Source of the DNA: JAKVBK01 sp022447275
GTDB lineage: Bacteria; Pseudomonadota; Alphaproteobacteria; Rhodobacterales; Rhodobacteraceae
Direction of reading: 5' to 3'
Length of the DNA stretch: 64,000 nt
Assembly (NCBI GenBank): GCA_047125605.1
Contig: CP138932.1
Span: 1,240,001 to 1,304,000, forward strand
The notes below the pieces were generated by a model. The model was not told the origin of the DNA and did not search any database. It saw only the letters and a program-made list of their open reading frames with translations. Both the position numbers and the translations under genes were made by a program. This document shows, in pieces, positions 42,865-50,594 of this stretch (position 1 is the stretch's first letter; each line of letters begins with the position of its first letter).

Positions 42865-45027
42865 TCAGGCCTGAGCTTTTACGGCAGCGCGCGCAGCATG
42901 CAGCAGTGGCTCTGTATACCCTGAGGGTTGCACCCGCCCTTTGAGGACGAGGTCCAGAGCACATTTGTAAGCAATCCCGTCAAAGTTTGGCGCCATGGGC
43001 CTGTAGGAGGGATCCCCCATATTCTGACGGTCGACCACTTCGGCCATTTTCTGCATCGCGCTTGTGATCTGCGCCTCAGACACCACCCCATGATGCAACC
43101 AATTTGCCAGACCCTGCGCAGAGATCCGCAGCGTGGCGCGGTCTTCCATAAGACCAACATCATTGATGTCGGGCACTTTCGAGCAGCCCACGCCCTGGTC
43201 AACCCAGCGGACCACATAGCCCAGAATGCCCTGGCAGTTGTTCTCCAATTCCGCGGCTACCGCATCGTCCGAAAGGTTTGCTGTTTCCACAGGCACCTCA
43301 AGAAGCGTTGCCCGGGGCGTACGGAATTTGCCTTGGCTTTGCTCGGCGATATCCCAAAGCGTCTGGAAGACCGACCTTTCATGGTAGTGGCAGGCGTGCA
43401 GCACGGCTGCCCGAGGGCTTGGCACCCAAGCCGTTGTGCCCCCGGCTTCCAGATGTCCCATTTTGGCGGCCATCATATCGGCCATGCGATCTGGCTTTGT
43501 CCACATCCCCTTGCCGATTTGCGCCCGTCCTTTCAAGCCGCACATCAGGCCGGCATCCACGTTGCGGCTTTCATAGGCCAGCAGCCAGCTTGATTGCTGC
43601 ATATCCGCCTTGCGCAGCATCGGCCCGGCTTCCATGCAACTGTGAATTTCATCACCCGTGCGATCCAGAAAGCCGGTGTTGATGAAGCAAACGCGACGCG
43701 GCGCCTTGCCGATCGCTGCCGCGAGATTGGCCGACATACGGCGTTCTTCGTCCATAATGCCCATCTTGACCGTTCCGAGCGGCAAGCCCAATGCCTGCTC
43801 CACGGCAGCAAACATGCGGTCACACATCGCCACCTCGTCCGGGCCATGCATCTTCGGCTTCACGATGTAGATGGAGCCTTTGGGCGAGTTCTTCGGCATG
43901 TCCGGGCGCTTGAGATCATGGATCGCACAGAGCACCGTGACCATTGCGTCAACCAGATGCTCTGACACCTCGTTTCCCTCCGCATCGAGGATCGCCGGGG
44001 TGGTCATCAGCAGGCCCACATTGCGCACCAGCATCAAAGACCGCCCCTTGAGCAGGATCGGCTGGCCTTTGGGGCCTTCGCAGCCCACATCAGGGTTGAG
44101 CTCGAGGGTGTCGCCGCCCGGCAGTGCCTCTGTCAGATCCCCTTTCATCAAGCCGAGCCAATTGCGATAGGCCACAACCTTGTCTGCCGCGTCCACACAG
44201 GCGACCGAGTCTTCCAGATCCACGATCGTCGACACTGCCGCCTCAAGGTAGATGTCAGCGATCCCCGCGGTGTCCGTTTTGCCAATCGGATGGGTCCGAT
44301 CGATATAGAGCACGATGTGCAGGTTGTTGGCCCGCAGGAAGACGTCAGAGACATTGCCCTTCTCATCGCGGTTAAAGCCCGCAAACTGGTTTGGGTCAGC
44401 CAGTTCTGTTGTGCCCTTGCCCGCGATCATCATCAGCTTGCCACCAGAGGGCGCCATGGTGACGACATCCGCCCACGATCCCTTGGTCAGAGGGACAACC
44501 TTGTCGAGATGCGCTTTGGCCCAGGCAACAACCTGCGCGCCGCGCTCCGCATCATAGTCACCGCGCGGTGCAGGGCTGCCCAAAACATCGGAGGCATAGA
44601 GCGCGTCATAGAGCGACCCCCAGCGCGCATTGGCCGCCTTCATCACCATGTGCAGATTTGTTGATGGCACGACCAGTTGCGGCCCGCACAGGCTTGCGAT
44701 CTCGCTGTCGATATTGCTGGGCGCGACCTGAATGCCCTGAGGAGGCTCTTGCTCAAGGTAGCCGATCTCCGTCAGGAAGGCGTCATAGGCCGCGGCATCC
44801 ACCGGCTGGCCTTTGTGCTGCTTGTGCCAAGCATCGAGTTGCCCCTGCAGTTCTTCGCGCTTTTCCACAAGTTCGGCCGTGCGGGGTCCAAACACCTGCA
44901 CCAAGGCCTGTAGCCCGGCCCAGACGGCATCCGCCTCGACGCCCGTCCCCGGCAGCGCTTCGTTTTCAATAAATTCCGCAAGTTCCTGCGCGACCTGCAA
45001 GCCCTGCTTTTCAATCCGATCCGTCAT
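42865..45027 (-). CDS. glcB: Malate synthase G
   Basis: Condenses glyoxylate with acetyl-CoA to malate, serving the glyoxylate bypass and glycolate or purine-derived glyoxylate use. The 720-residue length marks isoform G rather than the about 530-residue isoform A. Seen are FGPRTAELVEKREELQGQLD near the N-terminus, VVDLEDSVACVD-type barrel segments (TIVDLEDSVACVDAADKVVA), MGIMDEERRMSANLAAAIGK with the catalytic Arg/Glu region, and GLMCGLKGRAQIGKGMWTKP. The C-terminal plug contains the YTEPLLHAARAAVK end. It is a single gene with its own hairpin terminator. Confidence 0.96.
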   Translation of the reverse strand: MTDRIEKQGLQVAQELAEFIENEALPGTGVEADAVWAGLQALVQVFGPRTAELVEKREELQGQLDAWHKQHKGQPVDAAAYDAFLTEIGYLEQEPPQGIQVAPSNIDSEIASLCGPQLVVPSTNLHMVMKAANARWGSLYDALYASDVLGSPAPRGDYDAERGAQVVAWAKAHLDKVVPLTKGSWADVVTMAPSGGKLMMIAGKGTTELADPNQFAGFNRDEKGNVSDVFLRANNLHIVLYIDRTHPIGKTDTAGIADIYLEAAVSTIVDLEDSVACVDAADKVVAYRNWLGLMKGDLTEALPGGDTLELNPDVGCEGPKGQPILLKGRSLMLVRNVGLLMTTPAILDAEGNEVSEHLVDAMVTVLCAIHDLKRPDMPKNSPKGSIYIVKPKMHGPDEVAMCDRMFAAVEQALGLPLGTVKMGIMDEERRMSANLAAAIGKAPRRVCFINTGFLDRTGDEIHSCMEAGPMLRKADMQQSSWLLAYESRNVDAGLMCGLKGRAQIGKGMWTKPDRMADMMAAKMGHLEAGGTTAWVPSPRAAVLHACHYHERSVFQTLWDIAEQSQGKFRTPRATLLEVPVETANLSDDAVAAELENNCQGILGYVVRWVDQGVGCSKVPDINDVGLMEDRATLRISAQGLANWLHHGVVSEAQITSAMQKMAEVVDRQNMGDPSYRPMAPNFDGIAYKCALDLVLKGRVQPSGYTEPLLHAARAAVKAQA

Positions 45028-45224
45028 CTGGAGATGTCCCTGTTGTCACGGCGCAGGGGCTGGTAGGCGGCCCCTGATAATCTGGTTCGTCGGGCAAACT
45101 AGGGCGACGGCGCCCGGCATTCAACGCATGGTGCACAATTGCATGCCGAATTCTTATCGCAGGGGCTGATTTTCTGCGCTTGTGCGCCCCTCAAACGCCT
45201 CGCAAGAGCGCGGGCTGAGCCCTA

Positions 45225-45383
45225 TCAGCCCGTCCTAGCAGGCTTGCGTTCGCGCCGACACCGCTCAGAACAGTAGCGCACGTCGTCCCAGACCTTTTCC
45301 CACTTTTTGCGCCACGTGAAAGGGCGGCCACAGGTGGCACAGGTCTTGCTCGGCAGGTCGGATTTCTTTCGCTGGCGCGCCAT
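45225..45383 (-). CDS. DUF2256 domain-containing zinc-ribbon protein
   Basis: A 52-residue gene reading from the ATG at 45383 to a TGA at 45227-45225. The peptide starts MARQRKKSDLPSKTCATCGR and continues with PFTWRKKWEKVWDDVRYCSE, then RCRRERK. The CxxC and CSExC pairs form a small zinc ribbon, and the PFTWRKKW and VRYCSERCR signatures identify DUF2256. Its ATG shares a base with the TAA of the photolyase gene (TAATG), so it is translationally coupled to it. DUF2256 proteins are often encoded next to photolyase/cryptochrome genes. Function is unknown; nucleic-acid binding is inference. Confidence 0.88.
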   Translation of the reverse strand: MARQRKKSDLPSKTCATCGRPFTWRKKWEKVWDDVRYCSERCRRERKPARTG

Positions 45384-46873
45384 TAGAACTCGAACCCCAT
45401 CTGGCGAGGGTCTGGCACTTTGGTTGTGCGCTGGCGCGGCGCGCGATCATTCACGAAATGCCCCTGGGGATCCTTGCGCGACGCATGTTTCTTGACCACC
45501 CGCGCAGCCTCTTCGCGAAAAGCCCCCCCCTTGCGCACGGCCCAAATCCGCTCGCGCGCCGTACGGGCTGCTTCACTCACATCGACGATGGGCGGAGGGT
45601 AGCGCAAGCGGGTCGCATGCTCCCAGCGCCAGGGCTCTTGCAAATATTCGAGCGGAACATCGGCCAGTTCCGGCACCCAGCGGCGCGTGAAAATACCTTG
45701 AGGATCCTGATCTTTGCCCTGCTTGATCGGATTGTAGATGCGCACCGTGTTCATGCCGGTTGTGCCCGATTGCATCTGAACCTGGCTCCAGTGAATGCCC
45801 GGCTCGTAATCGGTGAATTGACGCGAGAGATGCAGGCCCGTGGCGCGCCAATCCAACCACAGGTGATAGGAGGCCACAGCCATCACCATCGAACGCATGC
45901 GGAAATTGAGCCAGCCCGTCGCATTCAGAAACCGCATGCAGGCATCCACAAAAGGCAATCCGGTTTCGCCAGCCTCCCAGGCTGCACGGCGGGCCGGATC
46001 ATCGCCCCGCAGGCCCTGATAAGCAGAGTGTAAGCTGCGATATTCCAGTGCGGGCTCATCTTCGAGCTTTTGCATGAAGTGATCGCGCCATGCGAGCCGG
46101 GCCTGAAAGGACTTGAGCGAACCGCCCCATCCGGTTCGGGTGCCCCGCACCTCGCGCTGACGTCCCGCGCAGGCGGTGGAGGCCTCGCGCCCCGAAAGCG
46201 TGCCGAACGCCAAATGCGGTGAAAGGCGCGAGCAGGCCCACTCTCCCTCCAGCGGGGAGGACATTGCCTTGCGGTAGCTCTGCCCGCGCTCCGTGAGAAA
46301 CCCGCCAAGCAGGGACAGGGCTTCCTGCCGTCCGCCCCGTTGCCTTTGGCCACACTCCTCTGGCAGAAAATCGGGAACATCATCGCTCGGGGCGGAAAGC
46401 CATGTCACATCCTGCGGCGTCTCAACCGTGCCCGCGCGCAAATAGGCATTGCGCCGCGCCGCCCAACGATCCCGTGTGTCGAGCCGCCGCACGATGCCGG
46501 ATTGCGGAAGTTCCTCCCAGGTAACACCTTCAGAGCGCGCCCATGCACCCACGGCCCGGTCGCGCGCATAGGTCCAGGCATTTCCGGTTTCTTCATGGGA
46601 GATCAGGTGGGTCGTGCCGAAGTGGGCAGACAGGTCTTGCAAGATGCGCGGCGCAGCACCGACACGGATCACCAGACGCCCGTCCAGTGCCCGATGCAAA
46701 TCGCGCAAGCAGTCTTTTAAAAAATGGAACTGGCGCCCAGACATGTCAGGCTCGGCCCAAAGCTCCGGCTCAAGAATATAGAGCGGCAGCACCGGGCCAA
46801 TCGTTGCGGCGCGGGCCAGAGCCGCGTGATCGGCCAGCCTGAGATCTTTTTTGAACCAGAGGAGGACACTCAT
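45383..46873 (-). CDS. phrB: Cryptochrome/deoxyribodipyrimidine photolyase family protein
   Basis: A blue-light flavoprotein, most likely repairing cyclobutane pyrimidine dimers. The 496-residue protein starts MSVLLWFKKDLRLADHAALA (antenna Rossmann domain, photolyase N-terminal). The FAD-binding helical domain includes FVDACMRFLNATGWLNFRMR, SYHLWLDWRATGLHLSRQFT, DYEPGIHWSQVQMQSGTTGM and TVRIYNPIKQGKDQDPQGIF. The latter strings match the large photolyase/cryptochrome group that co-occurs with DUF2256. Whether it repairs DNA or only signals cannot be told from sequence alone. The start at 46873 is set by homology; the frame runs open for another 54 codons upstream into an unrelated protein tail (see the pseudogene entry). 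Confidence 0.9.
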   Translation of the reverse strand: MSVLLWFKKDLRLADHAALARAATIGPVLPLYILEPELWAEPDMSGRQFHFLKDCLRDLHRALDGRLVIRVGAAPRILQDLSAHFGTTHLISHEETGNAWTYARDRAVGAWARSEGVTWEELPQSGIVRRLDTRDRWAARRNAYLRAGTVETPQDVTWLSAPSDDVPDFLPEECGQRQRGGRQEALSLLGGFLTERGQSYRKAMSSPLEGEWACSRLSPHLAFGTLSGREASTACAGRQREVRGTRTGWGGSLKSFQARLAWRDHFMQKLEDEPALEYRSLHSAYQGLRGDDPARRAAWEAGETGLPFVDACMRFLNATGWLNFRMRSMVMAVASYHLWLDWRATGLHLSRQFTDYEPGIHWSQVQMQSGTTGMNTVRIYNPIKQGKDQDPQGIFTRRWVPELADVPLEYLQEPWRWEHATRLRYPPPIVDVSEAARTARERIWAVRKGGAFREEAARVVKKHASRKDPQGHFVNDRAPRQRTTKVPDPRQMGFEF

Positions 46874-47035
46874 GCGGCTCCAGTTAGGAGCCGCACAGCA
46901 TTCGTCAAAGCGTGATCGGCCTTGCTTGCGTTTTCGGTTCGCGGCCACACCACCCAGCGCGCCAAGCAGCAGCCAGCCCGCAGCCGGAATAGACACCCGC
47001 GCGTCCCACTGAAACGCACCTGCACCGAGAAACAA
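46874..47035 (-). pseudogene. Relic of a VPLPA/PEP-CTERM protein C-terminus, in frame with phrB
   Basis: Upstream of the photolyase start, the same frame encodes FQWDARVSIPAAGWLLLGAL followed by GGVAANRKRKQ (about 46922-46996). This is a sorting-signal layout: a short VxIPAAG motif, a hydrophobic stretch, and a basic end. The frame opens just after a TGA near 47036, so the rest of the ancestral protein is missing or in other frames. There is no start codon except TTG at 47035 and no ribosome site, so it is unlikely to be made as an N-terminal extension of the photolyase. It is most simply the surviving end of a lost exported protein. Confidence 0.6.
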
Positions 47036-47218
47036 TCAAGTCGCACCAGAACACTAGGAGTGTGGCAAAAGTCAGCGTGTCCGGGAGCGCAGCCGCAAAC
47101 CAATTAACTCAATTCCTCAGAAGATTTGGGGTCAGCAAAGACGGGCGACGCTTGACTCAGATTTCAAATCCCGGCTCTCCTGAAGCTGTATTACAGCGTT
47201 TAATTTGACGAGGCCCCG

Positions 47219-47608
47219 TTGATACGACAGACGATCACACTTGCGGCGCTGTGTGAGATTGCCAGCACCACCGCCTCTGCGCGCGAAGGCTGTATTTGCG
47301 AGCGCACCCGGCTTGCCACGGATGGATTTTCCAACGCGAAAGTTGCGGGCAGTTGGTATCCGAAAGAGATCGGTTTCGAGATCGATGGCGAGCAGGTCAC
47401 GGCGTCTACCTATGGCACAGGTGTGGTTGCGCCCGAGGGCAGCCGGCGCATCCTCAGCATGGACTTGACCGATGTGCAGTCAAACATGGCAGGAGCCACC
47501 ATGAAGGTGCGGCTGTTCCAAGATGGGCGCGCCAGCGTTTGGCTCAGTCCCGCTGACGGATATAAAACGACCTCCCCGTCGCGCTACGCTTGCCTCACTG
47601 CCCGCTGA
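47219..47608 (+). CDS. Hypothetical small secreted protein
   Basis: I do not recognise the family. The frame starts at a TTG (47219) with GAGG five bases before it and encodes 129 residues. The N-terminus (IRQTITLAALCEIASTTASA) looks like a signal peptide with possible cleavage after ASA. The remainder has a beta-rich look (VAGSWYPKEIGFEIDGEQVT, GAGVVAPEGSRR-like strands, MKVRLFQDGRASVWLSPADG) and cysteines CIC near the new N-terminus and one near the end (YACLTAR), which could form a disulfide. It stands alone between the photolyase region and pepN. Coding status is supported only by length, signal peptide and composition. Confidence 0.5.
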   Translation: MIRQTITLAALCEIASTTASAREGCICERTRLATDGFSNAKVAGSWYPKEIGFEIDGEQVTASTYGTGVVAPEGSRRILSMDLTDVQSNMAGATMKVRLFQDGRASVWLSPADGYKTTSPSRYACLTAR

Positions 47609-47718
47609 CAAAGGGGGAATAGCGCCCGTTTCCGGCAAGGAAGGCACCGCGCCCCCTTGCAGACATCTCTGTGGCCTCTAGGCTCTGATACAATTGCAGT
47701 CAGAGGCTCCCCCAAATC

Positions 47719-50268
47719 ATGCGCGATTCCGCCCCCCAAACCTTCTATCTTCGCGATTACACCCCCTACCCCTACGTGATCGAACACGTGCACATGACCG
47801 TTGTGCTCGATCCCAAGGCAACTCGCGTGACCACGGTGATCACCATGTCGCCGAACCCACAGGCGCTGCCGGGCCCGGTGTTTCTGCACGGTGAGGGGCT
47901 GACACTGATCCGCGCAGAGATTGACGGCACGCCCTGCGCTGCGCAAAGCACCGCCGAAGGCATCACCTTGCCGGAACAGTCCGCGCCCTTCCGGCTGGAG
48001 ACAGAGGTTGAGATTTGCCCGCAAGCAAACACGGCGCTGGAAGGGCTTTACATGTCGAACGGCATGTATTGCACCCAATGCGAGGCCGAAGGTTTCCGCA
48101 AGATCACCTACTACCCTGACCGCCCCGATGTGATGGCGCCCTTCACCGTTCGGATTGAAGGGAATGTGCCTGTGTTGCTGTCCAACGGCAATCCCGTGGC
48201 CAGCGGCGATGGCTGGGCTGAGTGGCACGATCCATGGCCCAAACCGGCCTATCTGTTTGCCCTTGTGGCCGGAGAGCTCGAAGCCTTTTCAGATCGTTTC
48301 ACAACCATGTCAGGCCGCGAAGTGGCGCTGAACATATACGTGCGCCCGGGCGACGAAGACCGCTGTGCCTATGCAATGGATGCGCTGAAACGCTCCATGC
48401 GCTGGGATGAGGAGGTGTATGGGCGCGAGTATGACCTCGACCTTTTCAACATCGTCGCCGTGGACGATTTCAACATGGGTGCGATGGAAAACAAGGGGTT
48501 GAACATCTTCAACTCCAAATACGTTCTGGCCAGCCCTGAAACGGCCACCGACCGAGACTACGAATTGATCGAGGGCATTGTCGCCCATGAGTATTTCCAC
48601 AACTGGACAGGCAACAGGATCACCTGCCGCGACTGGTTTCAATTGTGTTTGAAGGAAGGGCTGACAGTGTTCCGCGATCAGCAATTCTCCGGCGACATGC
48701 GCTCCCATGCGGTGAAGCGGATCGACGATGTTCTGATGCTGCGCGCGCGGCAATTCCGCGAAGACAACGGGCCGCTGGCACATCCCGTGCGCCCATCTTC
48801 CTTTATTGAGATCAATAACTTCTACACAGCCACCGTCTATGAAAAGGGGGCCGAGGTTATCGGCATGCTCAAGACGCTGGTGGGGGATGCGGCCTATGAC
48901 AAGGCGCTCGATCTCTACTTTCAGCGCCATGATGGGCAAGCCTGCACCATCGAGGATTGGCTCAAGGTGTTCGAAGACGCCACCGGGCGCGATCTGTCTC
49001 AGTTCAAGCGCTGGTATACCCAAGCCGGCACGCCGCGCCTGAGCGTTGAAGAAGAATTCGAGGACGGCACCTACACCCTCACATTCACCCAACGCACCCC
49101 TCCCACACCGGGCCAGCCGGAAAAGGATGCCCAAGTGATCCCGATCGCCGTGGGGCTGCTGGCCCCCGATGGCAGCGAGGCAGTCCCGACCCGCGTGCTG
49201 GAGATGACACAAGACCGCCAGAGCTTCCGATTTGACGGGTTGGATGCCTGGCCGGTGCCATCGCTCCTGCGGGGCTTCTCAGCGCCCGTGATCCTGGATC
49301 GCGACAGCTCAGCGGAGGAACGCACCTTCCTGCTGGGCCATGACAGGGACCCGTTCAACCGGTGGGAGGCCGGGCGCGCCTTGGCCAAGGACGTGCTTGT
49401 GCGCATGATCACCGAGGATGCCCAGCCGGGCGCGGACTATCTGCAGGCCCTGTCCCGGGTCGCCGCAGACGCAACGCTGGACCCGGCCTTTCGCGCCTTG
49501 GCGCTGGCTCTGCCCGGCCAAGATGACATGGCCCAGACCTTGCATGACAGCGGCCTGACCCCGGACCCGACCGTGATCTGGCAGGCCACCAAAACACTAA
49601 AGAAACAGGTTGCTCAGCATATGGCCGAGCTTTGGCCCGTGCTCTATGATCAGATGTCTCGTCCCGGGCCCTATACGCCGGATGCCAAGGATGCGGGCTG
49701 CCGCGCCCTGCGACAGACCGCTCTGGCCTATATGTCAACGCTCGACGCAGGCGCGACTGCCCAAGCGCAATTCGAAACAGCCGACAACATGACGGAACAG
49801 CTCGGCGCGCTTGGCACCTTGATCGATGCGGGCCGCGCCAATGCCGCACTGGAAGCGTTCTATCGCCAATGGCATCAAGACAGGCTCGTCATGGACAAAT
49901 GGTTTGCGCTGCAGGTCAGCCGTGCGGCCCCACAGGACGCGCCCGGCATTGCCCGTGCCCTGACAGAACACGCGGATTTCGACTGGAAAAACCCCAACCG
50001 GTTCCGCTCTGTCATCGGTGGCCTGGCCATGAACCCAGCCGGCTTTCACGACCCCTCCGGCGAGAGCTACGCGTTGGTGGCGTTCTGGCTGGGCAAGATG
50101 GATGGGATCAACCCGCAGACGGCCGCGCGCATGTCCACCGCCTTTGAGACATGGCGCCGATATGATGGCGACAGGCAGACCTTGATCAAAGACGCGCTGG
50201 GGCAACTCAAATCCCGCGAGGGGATCAGCCGTGACTTGGCCGAGATGGTGGGCCGCATGCTCGGGTGA
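47719..50268 (+). CDS. pepN: Aminopeptidase N (M1 family)
   Basis: A cytoplasmic zinc aminopeptidase that removes N-terminal residues late in protein turnover. The 849-residue protein has the substrate-recognition GAMENKGLNIFNSKYVL, the zinc site HEYFHNWTGNRITCRDW (HExxH with a downstream Glu in KEGLTVFRDQQF), and SSFIEINNFYTATVYEKGAE with the catalytic Tyr. It continues with the DUF3458 Ig-like and helical C-terminal domains (WEAGRALAKDVLVRM onward). Length and layout match E. coli-type PepN. No signal peptide. It is convergent with the glnE-90-residue gene pair. Confidence 0.95.
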   Translation: MRDSAPQTFYLRDYTPYPYVIEHVHMTVVLDPKATRVTTVITMSPNPQALPGPVFLHGEGLTLIRAEIDGTPCAAQSTAEGITLPEQSAPFRLETEVEICPQANTALEGLYMSNGMYCTQCEAEGFRKITYYPDRPDVMAPFTVRIEGNVPVLLSNGNPVASGDGWAEWHDPWPKPAYLFALVAGELEAFSDRFTTMSGREVALNIYVRPGDEDRCAYAMDALKRSMRWDEEVYGREYDLDLFNIVAVDDFNMGAMENKGLNIFNSKYVLASPETATDRDYELIEGIVAHEYFHNWTGNRITCRDWFQLCLKEGLTVFRDQQFSGDMRSHAVKRIDDVLMLRARQFREDNGPLAHPVRPSSFIEINNFYTATVYEKGAEVIGMLKTLVGDAAYDKALDLYFQRHDGQACTIEDWLKVFEDATGRDLSQFKRWYTQAGTPRLSVEEEFEDGTYTLTFTQRTPPTPGQPEKDAQVIPIAVGLLAPDGSEAVPTRVLEMTQDRQSFRFDGLDAWPVPSLLRGFSAPVILDRDSSAEERTFLLGHDRDPFNRWEAGRALAKDVLVRMITEDAQPGADYLQALSRVAADATLDPAFRALALALPGQDDMAQTLHDSGLTPDPTVIWQATKTLKKQVAQHMAELWPVLYDQMSRPGPYTPDAKDAGCRALRQTALAYMSTLDAGATAQAQFETADNMTEQLGALGTLIDAGRANAALEAFYRQWHQDRLVMDKWFALQVSRAAPQDAPGIARALTEHADFDWKNPNRFRSVIGGLAMNPAGFHDPSGESYALVAFWLGKMDGINPQTAARMSTAFETWRRYDGDRQTLIKDALGQLKSREGISRDLAEMVGRMLG

Positions 50269-50274
50269 GGCCCG

Positions 50275-50290
50275 GCCCGGGCAACCGGGC
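50275..50290. terminator. GC hairpin between convergent pepN and the 90-residue gene
   Basis: GCCCGG-GCAA-CCGGGC is a 6-bp stem with a GNRA-type tetraloop, 6 bases after the pepN stop. No T-run follows on either strand, so intrinsic termination is uncertain. Confidence 0.35.
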
Positions 50291-50321
50291 GCACACCCCG
50301 GCTGGGCCGGTCAGATGTGCC

Positions 50322-50594
50322 TCAGCTTTCAGCCACCCGGCCACGCCGCCCCCCGCGGCGGCCGGGCTTGGCAGGCCGGGCCAACCCTTCCTTGAGAACC
50401 TGCGTCATCGGGTGGTCAGGCGCCTGCGCCCCGTGCTGATCCAGCAAGGCGCGGATGCTGGTGCCATCGGTCCGGTCGGCCGGCATGGACAGCGCCCAAT
50501 CCACGAAGATCGAGCGGCATTGTTCAGCGCTAATGCCTTCGATCCGGTAGCTTTCCGCAATCAACCCCTTTGGATCCAGTGCATTACCCTTCAT
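50322..50594 (-). CDS. Conserved hypothetical protein downstream of glnE
   Basis: A 90-residue protein starting MKGNALDPKGLIAESYRIEG. It contains ISAEQCRSIFVDWALSMPAD, MTQVLKEGLARPAKPG and an Arg/Gly-rich end (RRGGRRGRVAES). I know no named domain. The helical first half and the basic tail suggest a small soluble, perhaps nucleic-acid- or protein-binding, factor, but there is no firm evidence. The ATG overlaps the glnE stop region by 11 bases, so the two are probably co-translated. Confidence 0.7.
   Translation of the reverse strand: MKGNALDPKGLIAESYRIEGISAEQCRSIFVDWALSMPADRTDGTSIRALLDQHGAQAPDHPMTQVLKEGLARPAKPGRRGGRRGRVAES

Noticed and set aside
46873..47035. Photolyase with a membrane-targeting N-terminal extension starting at 47035
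   Set aside because: The extension starts at TTG without a ribosome site, and the stretch reads as the C-terminal tail of another protein family rather than a leader.
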